From Alphaproteobacteria bacterium (GTDB lineage: Bacteria > Pseudomonadota > Alphaproteobacteria > Micavibrionales > Micavibrionaceae), in assembly GCA_002690045.1 (NCBI GenBank), contig NZDE01000011.1:152582-216581 (forward strand): 64,000 bases of DNA, in the 5' to 3' direction. The position numbers were made by a program, and so were the translations under genes. Shown here in pieces: positions 1-9,093 of the stretch. The notes below the pieces were generated by a model. The model saw nothing but the letters and a program-made list of their open reading frames with translations, did not search any database and was not told where the DNA came from. Each line of letters opens with the position of its first letter. The stretch's first letter is position 1.

Positions 1-174
1 CTAATCTTTGATCGCTTCTATCAGGAGGAAAACCCTGAAATGATGCAATATATAAAAGCGCCAAGCATTTATCAGATGATTAATGCACTGTCTGCTGCGG
101 GCACACGTTGGAATGAAGTGACCTTTAATGCACAGAACGATCAATCACGCCCAAGTTTAAAGCTTGTCAAATAA
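1..174 (+). CDS. C-terminal fragment of an unrecognised protein
   Basis: Frame 1 is open from the first base of the window to a TAA at 172-174, giving the last 57 residues of a protein whose start lies outside. The tail is rich in aromatic and polar residues and ends in Leu-Val-Lys. It does not resemble MutM, the usual upstream neighbour of ubiE in many alphaproteobacteria, and I do not recognise it. It is on the same strand as ubiE, which begins about 50 bases later. That the frame is coding is an inference from the lack of stops and the plausible composition. Confidence 0.5.
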   Translation, partial: LIFDRFYQEENPEMMQYIKAPSIYQMINALSAAGTRWNEVTFNAQNDQSRPSLKLVK

Positions 175-225
175 GTTTATTCCGCTTAACACTCTATACA
201 GTAAAACTTATAGAATTAAAGTGTG

Positions 226-993
226 ATGAATAATACAGAGCATAAAAGCAATCCTGAAAGTGAATGGTTTGGTGAAACCGCTGTAACGCCTAAAGAGAAA
301 ACCGAAAAAGTTTTAGGCGTATTCCACAGCGTGGCCAAGAATTACAACATAATGAACGATGTGATGTCATTAGGCATTCACCGCATGTGGAAGGACCGCT
401 TTGTTGAACTTATCAACCCTAAAGCCGGTTTAAGTTATTTAGATGTTGCTGGCGGTACGGGCGACATTGCCTTTCGTATTCATAAACGCACCGACGATGC
501 CCCAGATATAACCGTATGCGACATTAATACATCCATGTTAAGCGTTGGTCGCGATGAGGCGTTAAATAAAGGCATTATTGATGGCATTGAATGGGTGACG
601 GGAAATGCGGAATCTTTGCCCCTGCCTGACAACAGTAAAGATGTCTACACAATCGCCTTTGGCCTTCGTAACGTCACCCATATTGATAACGCCTTAAAAG
701 AAGCCCACCGTATATTACGCCCAGGTGGACGTTTTTACTGTTTGGAATTTTCCCACCTGCCAGATCCTGCTATGCAAAAAATATATGACAGCTATTCCTA
801 TAATATTATTCCCAAAATGGGTGATATTGTGGCAAAAGACGCGGATAGTTATCAATACTTGGTTGAAAGTATTCGTAAGTTTCCAAAACAGGATGAACTT
901 GTCCGCAGAATCGAGAGTGCTGGTTTTGACAAGGCGGGCTATAAAAACCTAAGCTGCGGCATTGCTGCAATGCACTGGGGCTGGAAACTTTAG
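226..993 (+). CDS. ubiE: Ubiquinone biosynthesis C-methyltransferase UbiE
   Basis: Class I SAM-dependent methyltransferase that C-methylates the benzoquinol ring in ubiquinone synthesis, and the naphthoquinol ring in menaquinone makers. The family glycine-rich motif LDVAGGTGDIAFR sits near residue 75 and the Phe-Gly-Leu-Arg-Asn-Val motif typical of UbiE near residue 145. The length of 255 residues matches the family. A GTG at 223 directly precedes the ATG at 226; I take the ATG. No strong ribosome site is visible. The downstream order lacks ubiB, which often follows ubiE in alphaproteobacteria; a small membrane ORF is found instead. Membrane association is known for the family, not seen here. 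Confidence 0.95.
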   Translation: MNNTEHKSNPESEWFGETAVTPKEKTEKVLGVFHSVAKNYNIMNDVMSLGIHRMWKDRFVELINPKAGLSYLDVAGGTGDIAFRIHKRTDDAPDITVCDINTSMLSVGRDEALNKGIIDGIEWVTGNAESLPLPDNSKDVYTIAFGLRNVTHIDNALKEAHRILRPGGRFYCLEFSHLPDPAMQKIYDSYSYNIIPKMGDIVAKDADSYQYLVESIRKFPKQDELVRRIESAGFDKAGYKNLSCGIAAMHWGWKL

Positions 994-1039
994 AAAAACA
1001 CAAACAATTCTTCCGATAACTTACAAATAAATTAAGTGA

Positions 1040-1057
1040 CAAAATGAAGTCATTTTG
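1040..1057. promoter_or_regulatory. 18-bp palindrome upstream of the small ORF and coaBC
   Basis: The sequence CAAAATGA-AG-TCATTTTG is a perfect inverted repeat with a two-base centre, lying in the AT-rich gap between ubiE and the small ORF at 1158. The very short centre and the lack of a following T run argue for a protein-binding operator rather than a transcription terminator. A poor promoter-like pair (TTGATT at 1074) follows it. The regulator is unknown; the role is inference. Confidence 0.4.
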
Positions 1058-1157
1058 CTAATGTAGATTTATATTGATTTTATATAATTCGATATGATAT
1101 ATATAAGGTTATATAAATATACACAATATAGTTTCTGGAGTAATACAAGGTAAAGTC

Positions 1158-1391
1158 ATGCAACAAATTTATGTCCTCATAGGTGTTCTTGTTGTTTTAT
1201 TGGGGTTCGGTGCCATAGTACACCAAACACAATATCAAAACGCGCGTGATAGCGTTTCTGGAGACTACACAATCGCAAATACGTTGGATAAGCTTGATCC
1301 TGCTGCCGGTATAGGCTACAAAGCTGATAATGAAATATATATACAGGCTTTGGGCGAATTTGATGGCAAACGTATTTACCTCAACAGATAA
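1158..1391 (+). CDS. Small single-pass membrane protein, unknown
   Basis: A 77-residue protein with one hydrophobic segment at about residues 4-22 followed by a polar tail, so probably anchored in the inner membrane with the tail outside or periplasmic. An AAGG sits about ten bases before the ATG. The end of the gene overlaps the start of coaBC by 29 bases in another frame, which suggests translational coupling. I do not recognise the family. It sits where ubiB is often found. The gene is supported by its ribosome site and the hydrophobic N terminus, but its short length leaves room for doubt. Confidence 0.5.
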   Translation: MQQIYVLIGVLVVLLGFGAIVHQTQYQNARDSVSGDYTIANTLDKLDPAAGIGYKADNEIYIQALGEFDGKRIYLNR

Positions 1392-2649
1392 TCCTCAACA
1401 CAAGACTATTCTGTTCATTATATCGGGTGGCGTATCCGCATATAGGGTGCTTGACCTTATTCGTACATTCAAAAAGGATGGCGTATATTGCCCTGCTATC
1501 TTGACCAAGGGTGCACAGGAATTTATCACCCCGCTATCTGTTAGCGCATTAAGCGGCGCGCCTGTTTATACAGACCTATTTTCATTAAAAGACGAACAGG
1601 AAATGGGACATATACGCCTGTCACGAGAAGCTGACTTAATTGTCATTGTACCCGCAAGCGCGGATATGATTGCCCGCACCGCACATGGCATGGCTGATGA
1701 TTTGGCAAGCGCTGTATTACTTGCAGCCGACAAACCGGTTATATGTTGCCCTGCGATGAACCCACAAATGTGGACAAATGCAGCCACGCAAGAAAACATA
1801 GCGACATTATCACGCCGTGGCATAGACATCATTCAGCCAGATCATGGTGAAGTCGCATGCGGCGAAACTGGTCAAGGGCGCTTACCATCTGTTGAAGCCC
1901 TATACAAAACTATCAACAAATCACTAAACCTAACGCAGCATAAACCACTTTCAGGCTATAAAGCATTGGTCACTGCAGGCCCAACTTATGAGAAAATTGA
2001 CCCTGTACGTTTTATTGGCAACCGTTCATCGGGCAAGCAAGGCTACGCCATTGCGGCGGCGCTTGCACAATATGGCGCAGATGTCACATTGGTATCAGGT
2101 CCTACAGCTATCCCCTGCCCACAAAACGTTAAACGTGTAGACCTAGAAAGTGCTACGGACATGTTAAGCGCAGTTGAACAAAACCTTCCCTGCGACATTG
2201 CTGTGTTTACCGCGGCTGTCTGCGACTGGCGCGTTTCTGACGTGAGCGAAAAGAAATTGAAAAAGCGTGATGACCACACGCCACCACATATTACCTTTAG
2301 CGAAAATCCTGATATTTTAAAGACCATTGCAACGCATAAGACTAAACGCCCGCGCCTTGTTATTGGCTTTGCGGCAGAAACCGACAATATACAAGAACAC
2401 GCGCAAGAAAAACTTATCCGCAAAGGCTGCGATATGCTCATTGCTAATCAAGTTGGACATGATAAATGCACCTTCGGCAACGATCATAATGATGTTTATT
2501 TCCTCACCCCTGATACTGACAGCGAAAATTGGGGCTATAAACCGAAGCATGAAATAGCCGATATGCTTGTGTGCAAAGTGATAGAGCATCTTGAAAAGCA
2601 CGAAGCGATAAACCATACTGGCGCGAACATAACGAAATTAGAGGCATAA
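1363..2649 (+). CDS. coaBC: Bifunctional CoaBC (phosphopantothenoylcysteine decarboxylase / ligase)
   Basis: Carries out two successive steps of coenzyme A synthesis: CTP-dependent joining of 4'-phosphopantothenate to cysteine, then FMN-dependent decarboxylation. The N-terminal flavoprotein half has the ISGGVSAYR flavin motif and the conserved CPAMNPQMW substrate clamp. The C-terminal ligase half shows TAGPTYEKIDPVRFIGNRSS and a lysine-rich KKLKKR stretch, as in the family. I chose the ATG at 1363 because homologues start close to the flavoprotein strand; the frame is open further up to an ATG at 1330, inside the small ORF. At 428 residues it is of usual size. dut follows after three bases, so the two are probably cotranscribed. 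Confidence 0.95.
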   Translation: MANVFTSTDNPQHKTILFIISGGVSAYRVLDLIRTFKKDGVYCPAILTKGAQEFITPLSVSALSGAPVYTDLFSLKDEQEMGHIRLSREADLIVIVPASADMIARTAHGMADDLASAVLLAADKPVICCPAMNPQMWTNAATQENIATLSRRGIDIIQPDHGEVACGETGQGRLPSVEALYKTINKSLNLTQHKPLSGYKALVTAGPTYEKIDPVRFIGNRSSGKQGYAIAAALAQYGADVTLVSGPTAIPCPQNVKRVDLESATDMLSAVEQNLPCDIAVFTAAVCDWRVSDVSEKKLKKRDDHTPPHITFSENPDILKTIATHKTKRPRLVIGFAAETDNIQEHAQEKLIRKGCDMLIANQVGHDKCTFGNDHNDVYFLTPDTDSENWGYKPKHEIADMLVCKVIEHLEKHEAINHTGANITKLEA

Positions 2650-2652
2650 GCA

Positions 2653-3153
2653 ATGAACACATCTAACCCCGTGAAGTTGGACGTAAAAGACGGCGTAGAA
2701 CGCGTAGAAATCGCCCTTAAGCCACATGAGCATGCCGTAGGTTTAAACTTACCGACATATGCGACAGAACAATCTGCGGGCATGGACCTATCCGCCGCTC
2801 TTGAAGAAGCATTAGAGCTTGCACCAGGTGAGCGCGCATTAGTGCCAACAGGCCTTACAATCGCCTTGCCCGCCGGGTATGAAGCACAAATTCGTCCACG
2901 ATCTGGCCTTGCTATGAAGCACGGCGTAACTGTTTTAAATAGCCCCGGCACAATTGATGCAGATTATCGCGGTGAGATTAAAGTCCTGCTTGTTAATTTG
3001 GGTCAAGAAGACTTCACAATTGAGCGCGGCATGCGCATTGCGCAAATGGTCATCGCACGCCACGCAAATGTAAGCTGGCGCGTTGTTAAAGATTTAGATG
3101 AAACAGAACGCGGTAGCGGCGGCTTTGGTTCCACAGGTACGCAGCATCAATAA
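2653..3153 (+). CDS. dut: Deoxyuridine 5'-triphosphate nucleotidohydrolase (dUTPase)
   Basis: Hydrolyses dUTP to dUMP and pyrophosphate, keeping uracil out of DNA and supplying dUMP for thymidylate. The trimeric dUTPase motifs are all visible: SAGMDL (motif 1), RPRSGLA (motif 2), the [11 protein letters not shown] catalytic aspartate motif (motif 3), RIAQMV (motif 4) and the [10 protein letters not shown]-terminal arm (motif 5). The 166-residue chain has an N-terminal extension of about 15 residues relative to short dUTPases. GAGG lies before the ATG. The coaBC-dut order is common in proteobacteria. A strong terminator follows. Confidence 0.95.
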   Translation: MNTSNPVKLDVKDGVERVEIALKPHEHAVGLNLPTYATEQSAGMDLSAALEEALELAPGERALVPTGLTIALPAGYEAQIRPRSGLAMKHGVTVLNSPGTIDADYRGEIKVLLVNLGQEDFTIERGMRIAQMVIARHANVSWRVVKDLDETERGSGGFGSTGTQHQ

Positions 3154-3167
3154 AATGAAATAATAAT

Positions 3168-3200
3168 AAAAAGCGCCAATATAATCTTGGCGCTTTTTTT
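3168..3200 (+). terminator. Intrinsic terminator after dut
   Basis: The arms AAAAAGCGCCAA and TTGGCGCTTTTTTT form a GC-centred stem followed by a T run, directly after the dut stop codon. The A-rich 5' arm means it can also act on the opposite strand, where the convergent gene at 3203 ends. Confidence 0.85.
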
Positions 3201-3202
3201 GT

Positions 3203-4045
3203 TTAATGAATGCGTTTAATCAACCCTTTTGACACTTCCCATTTATCCGTGCCTGTATTGATTAAGATTGGCAGCTCATACTGCAGGGATAAGAAACTAT
3301 GAATCTCACTAGGGAACGCCGCATAATTGAGCGCGATACGACCATCCTTATCAATAAGGCTTTTATTAACTGGTACGCATAATGTATCGAATGGTTTATA
3401 TTCATTTATTTTTAATTTTCCAGTTTTTGTATCTCTCGCCATCTTCAGAAGGAAATGGCCACCGACAATAACACTCTTATCATGCGGCTCTGCGACCACA
3501 TTATAAACCAAATATTGCCCATCTTCGTGAAGAACGATCATGTTATAATCTAACTGACAAGGCCCCTTAACCGATTTATGTGCCAAGACATAAATATTAT
3601 ACATTTCTTCAATATATTCAGGCACTTTAGGAAAATGCACATATGTCATGCGTTTACCGATGATTTCTACGCCAAAGACACCTTTAAGCCCGCCAGTCAC
3701 GTCCCTACCCAAAAAATGAACAAAGTTTCGTGTCTCTTGCAAATCAACAATTACAGCGTCAATTTCGCCAACATCAACATCTTCATTACGCTTACCCAAG
3801 AACTCATAAGCCTGATTAATCAAATCATTCTTTAAATATAGCTCAACGCCACGCCTTGAAACAGAATGTGACGCGCTAGACTTAACTTTATAATGGTCAT
3901 AGGCCTGTTCCAGAAATATTGATTTATAAACAGGCACAGCCACATCAACAGTCGGATGCTGCGCGAATGATTTACCAGCGCCCAAAATGCACAGCATCGC
4001 TGTACACAGAAAAACAAACATCAGATATTGGCGGCGCATAGACAT
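3203..4045 (-). CDS. Secreted protein of unknown function
   Basis: The protein starts with a short basic stretch, a hydrophobic core at about residues 8-25 and an Ala-Gln after a Ser-Phe, which fits a signal peptidase I site, so export to the periplasm is likely. The rest is mixed alpha/beta in character with several aromatic-rich strands and no motif I know. The longer frame begins at a TTG at 4054; I prefer the ATG at 4045, in front of which a GAAGAG lies about ten bases away. It ends against the dut terminator and its 5' end faces mutS, so it is probably a single-gene unit. Confidence 0.65.
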   Translation of the reverse strand: MSMRRQYLMFVFLCTAMLCILGAGKSFAQHPTVDVAVPVYKSIFLEQAYDHYKVKSSASHSVSRRGVELYLKNDLINQAYEFLGKRNEDVDVGEIDAVIVDLQETRNFVHFLGRDVTGGLKGVFGVEIIGKRMTYVHFPKVPEYIEEMYNIYVLAHKSVKGPCQLDYNMIVLHEDGQYLVYNVVAEPHDKSVIVGGHFLLKMARDTKTGKLKINEYKPFDTLCVPVNKSLIDKDGRIALNYAAFPSEIHSFLSLQYELPILINTGTDKWEVSKGLIKRIH

Positions 4046-4145
4046 GAATTTCAAAGCTCTTCTTTTAGAAAAATAACCACAGAATATAAGTCTAACATAG
4101 TTAAAAAAACTAAGCGAATTGAAAAAAACGCGTTACATATAGGGC

Positions 4146-6875
4146 ATGACACAAAATGCTTTGAAAAAATCCGACCGTCTGGATGCCTTTATTGCCGACG
4201 GACATACACCAATGATGGCACAGTACCATATGATTAAAGAAGATCATCCTGGCTGTTTGCTATTTTACCGTATGGGTGATTTTTATGAGCTTTTCTATGA
4301 TGACGCAATTACTGCATCTAACATTCTTGATATTACACTTACGAAGCGCGGCAAGAATAACGGCGATGACATCGCAATGTGCGGCGTGCCGTTTCATTCT
4401 TATGAGCCCTACCTCGCCAAATTAATTCGCGCAGGCCATAAAGTCGCCATTTGCGAACAAACCGAAACACCAGAGCAAGCCAAAGCCCGTGTCAAAGCGG
4501 AAGGCAAGCCTGCATCAAAGGCACTTGTTAATCGCGAAGTCGCCCGCATTGTTACGCAAGGCACACTAACCGAAGACCATTTGCTAAATGCCAAGGAAAG
4601 CAATTATATTGCCGCGTTATTTGAGCAGCGCGGTGAATATGGACTATCTTGGCTAGAGTTATCAACGGGCGAGTTTTACACACAAAAAGGTAATGAAAGC
4701 GAGATATTTGCTGCAATAGCCCGTACGGACTGTAAAGAACTGCTTATATCTGACCGCTTGATTACTGAACCGCATTTATATGAGCGTCTTGCCCCGTACA
4801 AAGCTGTATTAACGCCGCAAAGCCCCACATTTTTTAATGCCGACAACGCACAGAAGAAGTTAGAAAACCTGTTCGAGGTCGACTCCCTTGACGGGTTTGG
4901 TCAGTTTAGCCGCACCGAAATAGGCGCTGCGGGCGCTGTGCTTGATTATATTATGCGCACACAAAAAGGCCATTTGCCGCATATCCGTCCACCAATAGAG
5001 GTCGTCAGCCACGATGTGATGGAGATTGATGCCGCCACGCGTCAAAATTTAGAAATCTTGCGCACTTTAAACGGCACGCGCCAAGGCGCATTAATCAGCA
5101 TTATTGACCGTACGAAAAGCAATCTCGGCGCGCGTCTCTTGCAAAAACGTTTATCCGCGCCGCTATTTAATAAAGGCGAGATTGAGCAACGTTACAACGA
5201 AACACAATTTTTCTTTGAAAACCGCCGGATATTGGATGAAGTTGAATCAATATTGCAAGCGATACCAGATATTGAACGCGCTTTGTCACGCATTACCATT
5301 GGCCGCGGCGGTCCAAAAGACTTATTAATGATACGCGAGGGCCTAAACAGCGCCCTTAAAACACAAGAAGTTATATTTGAAAAACAATCACTTGAAAAGA
5401 TATGCGAAGATATAACTTTAAAGACACAAACAAACAACCTGAAAGAAAAGCTTAATGTTGCGCTTTCTGATAGTGTACCCCTCTTTGCGCGCGATGGCGG
5501 TTTTGTCAAAGAAGGGTTCGCCCCAAAGGTCGACCAACTCCGCACCCTAAAGAAAAACAGCAAGAAACTAATTGCGAGCCTACAGGCAAAATACGCACAA
5601 GACACAAAGATCGACAGCTTAAAAATAAATTATAACAATGTGCTTGGTTATTTTATTGAAGTGCCATCTAAACGCGCCGCGCCACTAATGCCAAGCAATG
5701 ACGATAGCAAGGGCAATGTCGAATTCATTCACCGCCAGACGATGGCGAATGCTGTACGCTTTACATCCGTAGAGCTGTCTGAATTAGAGCGTGATATATC
5801 TAATGCGAGCGAAAAGCTTGTTGCTCTTGAAATGGAAATTTTCAATCAGTTGATTGACGAAGTCGCGCAAAACGCCCCTGCTATTCAGCGTATTGCACAT
5901 GGTATTGCGGCGCTTGATGTGGCGGCATCTTCCGCGCGCCTCGCACTTGATAACCACTATGTCCGCCCTGAATTGACAGATGGCTATGAATTTGACTTAA
6001 AGGGCGCACGCCACCCAGTTGTTGAGCACGCCTTAAAGAAAAACGAAGGCAAAGACTTCATCCATAATAATTGCCGCCTAGATCAAGATAGCCGCCTATG
6101 GCTGCTCACTGGTCCAAACATGGCGGGTAAATCGACATTCTTACGCCAAAACGCGCTAATTGCCATTATGGCGCAGGCAGGTTTATTCGTCCCTGCGGAA
6201 TATGCTAAAATCGGCCTTGTCGATAAAGTCTTCAGCCGCGTTGGCGCTGCCGATGACCTTGCGCGTGGACGCTCAACCTTTATGGTCGAAATGGTCGAAA
6301 CCGCCGCCATTTTGAACCAAGCCACCGACCGCTCATTGGTTATTCTTGATGAAATTGGCCGCGGTACAGCGACATTTGATGGATTATCCATCGCGTGGGC
6401 GTGCGTCGAACATCTTCACGAAGTTAATAAATGCCGCGCCCTTTTCGCCACGCATTACCATGAATTAACGCATCTTCAAGCATCGCTACCCTATATGGAT
6501 TGTTATTCCATGGCCGTCAAAGAATGGAAAGGCGATATTGTCTTCCTCCACGAAGTCATTCACGGCGCGGCGGATCGTTCATATGGTATCCATGTCGCCA
6601 AAATCGCTGGCCTACCCAAAGCCGTGATTAACCGCGCAAAAGACGTTCTCGGCAGCTTAGAACAAACTGACCAGACGGGCACACTTTCAGCGCTGACCAA
6701 TGATCTCCCATTGTTTAATGCACAAAGCTACGAGGCAGAGAATAGCCAGAGCACTATGAGTGAAGAGCATTTAGCGCTGTTTAAAACCTTAGAAAATCTA
6801 GAGCCTGATAACCTCACACCGCGCGAAGCCCTAGATGCTTTATATCAGTTAAAACAGCAACTTCCAAAAGATTGA
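4146..6875 (+). CDS. mutS: DNA mismatch repair protein MutS
   Basis: Recognises base mismatches and small loops and starts strand-directed repair with MutL. The N-terminal mismatch-binding motif [11 protein letters not shown] is present near residue 40, with the Phe that stacks on the mismatch. The C-terminal ATPase has the Walker [10 protein letters not shown] near residue 656 and the Walker B and signature region [16 protein letters not shown] near residue 736, followed by the helix-turn-helix dimer region. At 909 residues it is full length. No mutL is in the window. The start lacks a good ribosome site, but translation of the preceding bases gives nothing better. Confidence 0.97.
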   Translation: MTQNALKKSDRLDAFIADGHTPMMAQYHMIKEDHPGCLLFYRMGDFYELFYDDAITASNILDITLTKRGKNNGDDIAMCGVPFHSYEPYLAKLIRAGHKVAICEQTETPEQAKARVKAEGKPASKALVNREVARIVTQGTLTEDHLLNAKESNYIAALFEQRGEYGLSWLELSTGEFYTQKGNESEIFAAIARTDCKELLISDRLITEPHLYERLAPYKAVLTPQSPTFFNADNAQKKLENLFEVDSLDGFGQFSRTEIGAAGAVLDYIMRTQKGHLPHIRPPIEVVSHDVMEIDAATRQNLEILRTLNGTRQGALISIIDRTKSNLGARLLQKRLSAPLFNKGEIEQRYNETQFFFENRRILDEVESILQAIPDIERALSRITIGRGGPKDLLMIREGLNSALKTQEVIFEKQSLEKICEDITLKTQTNNLKEKLNVALSDSVPLFARDGGFVKEGFAPKVDQLRTLKKNSKKLIASLQAKYAQDTKIDSLKINYNNVLGYFIEVPSKRAAPLMPSNDDSKGNVEFIHRQTMANAVRFTSVELSELERDISNASEKLVALEMEIFNQLIDEVAQNAPAIQRIAHGIAALDVAASSARLALDNHYVRPELTDGYEFDLKGARHPVVEHALKKNEGKDFIHNNCRLDQDSRLWLLTGPNMAGKSTFLRQNALIAIMAQAGLFVPAEYAKIGLVDKVFSRVGAADDLARGRSTFMVEMVETAAILNQATDRSLVILDEIGRGTATFDGLSIAWACVEHLHEVNKCRALFATHYHELTHLQASLPYMDCYSMAVKEWKGDIVFLHEVIHGAADRSYGIHVAKIAGLPKAVINRAKDVLGSLEQTDQTGTLSALTNDLPLFNAQSYEAENSQSTMSEEHLALFKTLENLEPDNLTPREALDALYQLKQQLPKD

Positions 6876-6894
6876 TTTTTTACCGCGTTGCGTC

Positions 6895-7848
6895 ATGACG
6901 GCCCAAACGACTCATGCTATAAACGCGGGTATGGAAAATATATACCCACATAATACGCTTAATGCGATTGGCAATACGCCGCTTGTTGACCTTGGTGAAG
7001 GGATTTTTGCCAAGGCGGAGTTTCTTAACCCTAGTGGTTCAGTTAAAGACCGTATAGCGCTTTATATTATTGAACAGGCAGAGAAAAACGGCCTATTGAA
7101 ACCGGGTGATACGATTGTGGAATCGACATCTGGTAATACTGGCAACGCCCTTTCGATGATCGCCGCGGCGAAGGGTTATAAAATGATTGTGCTGATGCCT
7201 AATGGTTATACGCATGAACGCAGCAATATATCAAAGCTATACGGCGCGGAGCTGCGCCTTGTCGGGGATTTTCATGTCAACCAAGCGCGCGCCGAGGCCA
7301 TCGAGCTCGGACAGCAAGATGGATATTTCTGCCCGCAGCAGTTTGATAATGAATTAAATGTCGAAGAAAACAAAAACTGGCTCGGCAAGGAAGTCATTGC
7401 GCAGCTTGATGAGCGCGGCATTAAAATTGATGCCATCGTCCAAGGCGTTGGTACAGGCGGCACATTGATCGGTAACGCCCTCGCCCTAAAAGAATGGCAC
7501 AACCCTGACCTTAAAGTTTTTGCTATGGAGCCGAGCGAGTCCCGTACAATTGAATGCTGCATTACTGCTTGCCACAATATTGAAGGCATTTCAGATGGTT
7601 TTATTCCAACCATATATGAACGCCACAAACATGTCGTCGATGAAATCATCAATATTGATAGTGAAGAAGCCATTGATACCGCAATGGCGTTTTGTGACAA
7701 GCGCGGCCTGATGGTTGGGCCAAGCAGCGGCGCAAATTATTTAGCGGCGCTTGAAATCAAACGCCGCCATCCACATGTTAAAAATATTCTGACCTTTATG
7801 TGTGACCGGGGGGAAAAATATCTTTCCCTTTATGCGCAGAGGAAGTAA
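6895..7848 (+). CDS. PLP-dependent cysteine synthase family protein
   Basis: Fold-type II PLP enzyme related to CysK/CysM, which make cysteine from O-acetylserine and sulfide. The PLP lysine is Lys51 in NPSGSVKDR, the substrate and phosphate loops are TSGNTGN near residue 78 and GTGGT near residue 188. The second loop, GISDGFIP, differs from the GIGAGF usual in CysK, so another beta-replacement or a cystathionine-synthase-like activity is possible. A second in-frame ATG at 6931 matches where many homologues begin. It follows mutS by 19 bases on the same strand and is probably cotranscribed. The exact symbol is left open. Confidence 0.85.
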   Translation: MTAQTTHAINAGMENIYPHNTLNAIGNTPLVDLGEGIFAKAEFLNPSGSVKDRIALYIIEQAEKNGLLKPGDTIVESTSGNTGNALSMIAAAKGYKMIVLMPNGYTHERSNISKLYGAELRLVGDFHVNQARAEAIELGQQDGYFCPQQFDNELNVEENKNWLGKEVIAQLDERGIKIDAIVQGVGTGGTLIGNALALKEWHNPDLKVFAMEPSESRTIECCITACHNIEGISDGFIPTIYERHKHVVDEIINIDSEEAIDTAMAFCDKRGLMVGPSSGANYLAALEIKRRHPHVKNILTFMCDRGEKYLSLYAQRK

Positions 7849-7860
7849 CCTCTTTTTTAA

Positions 7861-7889
7861 TTGACATAACATCAAGAGCTATCTATACT
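7861..7889 (+). promoter_or_regulatory. Near-consensus sigma-70 promoter
   Basis: TTGACA at 7861-7866 and TATACT at 7884-7889 are separated by exactly 17 bases. The predicted start is just ahead of a good ribosome site (GGAG at 7905-7908) for the gene at 7917. This is the best vegetative-type promoter I found in the window. Confidence 0.75.
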
Positions 7890-7916
7890 CCGCCCAGAAT
7901 TATAGGAGTTATAGAG

Positions 7917-8552
7917 ATGACATATACACTTACCGCAGATCAGTTGATTGATATTCTGTTACAAGCAGAAGAGCGCGTCACGGCCGGTGCACTAGATAAA
8001 CGCAGTATGTTTCAAAAGTTGTCAGACAGCGTTTTCTCATATAAACGTAAGGAAATGGTAGACTACGGCCCGAACAGCCTTCAAAGCCTAAAGCGTTCAT
8101 TAATGATCGAGTTTGATGAAGCTGCTAAAGTTGTAACAGAACATCCTAAATCGTTAAAGAAAGCCATCTTAGAGCTAAAAACACTTGGTTACAGCAACAA
8201 GCAAATACATGATATTACATCTGATGTTAAACGATTTGCGCTATCATATCTGTACGATAATAATCCTGTAAAAACGGCTGTAAAAAAAGATTATCCGAAT
8301 TATTACTTTACGTGGAATGATGAAAGCTTTTTGGGTACTGCGCTTCAGGAACTACCCGGCGAGTTTGATGAGCCACGTTATCATCTATCACTGAACGAAG
8401 TTGATAATGCAACCACCCATAACACGGCATTTACGAGTAGTAACCAAGCGTTAGCAGAGAGCTATTTCCGTGACTATTATAAAGCCACGATTGCGCGTCA
8501 TCCAGAATATCTAACGCCAGAAAAACCAAAAGGTTTAGCTTTAACGCTTTAA
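7917..8552 (+). CDS. Unknown soluble protein
   Basis: A 211-residue, lysine-rich and mostly helical protein with no signal peptide or membrane segment. I do not recognise a domain. It is preceded by a near-consensus promoter and a good ribosome site (GGAG eight bases before the ATG), so it is likely expressed at a fair level as a single-gene unit. Its 3' end converges with the gene at 8562 with a gap of only nine bases and no clear terminator between them. Confidence 0.7.
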   Translation: MTYTLTADQLIDILLQAEERVTAGALDKRSMFQKLSDSVFSYKRKEMVDYGPNSLQSLKRSLMIEFDEAAKVVTEHPKSLKKAILELKTLGYSNKQIHDITSDVKRFALSYLYDNNPVKTAVKKDYPNYYFTWNDESFLGTALQELPGEFDEPRYHLSLNEVDNATTHNTAFTSSNQALAESYFRDYYKATIARHPEYLTPEKPKGLALTL

Positions 8553-8561
8553 CTATATGAT

Positions 8562-8915
8562 CTAAACAGCAGATTCCCTCATCGCAAGCGCCACTTTTTT
8601 GCGGAGGGATTCGCTGATTTGGTCGTTTTCAAGGAATGAGAACAAGGTTTCAAGATTCTTTTTACGGTCGATTGGGACGGTTTCGTCTTCGATCAGGTTT
8701 TTATCCCCGAAGAAAAGTTTATGGACGTCATCATCCTTTTCTGGCAGTGCCTTACGTGCGGCTTCGAGGATTTTCGGGTCAATTGACTGGCGCGTTTTGC
8801 GGATCATCGCCAAAGCTGCGGCGCGAACTGCGGGTGTTTGCTTCTTTTCCTTCGGGGGCTGTTCGCCATCTTTTGCTTTATTTTTGCTTGGGGGAATATA
8901 CACACGTCTTGCCAT
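8562..8915 (-). CDS. Small basic-N-terminal protein, unknown
   Basis: A 117-residue protein with a lysine- and proline-rich, probably disordered N terminus (about residues 1-30) and a helical, charged remainder. No signal peptide, membrane segment or known motif is seen. The composition would suit a nucleic-acid or ribosome-associated protein, but that is only a guess. It is convergent with the gene at 7917 and divergent from waaA. Coding in this frame is favoured over the overlapping plus-strand frames because those give cysteine- and serine-rich, low-quality translations. Confidence 0.6.
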   Translation of the reverse strand: MARRVYIPPSKNKAKDGEQPPKEKKQTPAVRAAALAMIRKTRQSIDPKILEAARKALPEKDDDVHKLFFGDKNLIEDETVPIDRKKNLETLFSFLENDQISESLRKKVALAMRESAV

Positions 8916-8983
8916 TACACACCAACTTCTTTAAATCTATAGCTAATACCAATTCATTGTCGTTTCAGTTTATTTTGGAACAA

Positions 8984-9029
8984 GTCATCCGGAGCGAAGC
9001 CTATTGAACATAGGTGAGCGAAAGAAGAC
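8984..9029. repeat. Degenerate copy of the GTCATCC palindromic repeat
   Basis: The stretch begins GTCATCCGGAGCGAAGCC and ends GAAGAC, with a CCTAT / ATAGG hairpin at its centre. It resembles the palindromic elements at 12233 and 57718, although the arms have diverged. It lies in the gap upstream of waaA. The grouping with the other two is by eye. Confidence 0.4.
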
Positions 9030-9093
9030 GCCGTAAAAAAATCAAACGACATATATATCGTGAAGCAAAGAGCTGAATAAAAGATTAACTACT

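Noticed and set aside
8636-9007. Long plus-strand frames over the minus-strand gene at 8562
   Set aside because: The translations are rich in Cys, Arg and Ser and lack a ribosome site; the opposite frame gives a normal protein.
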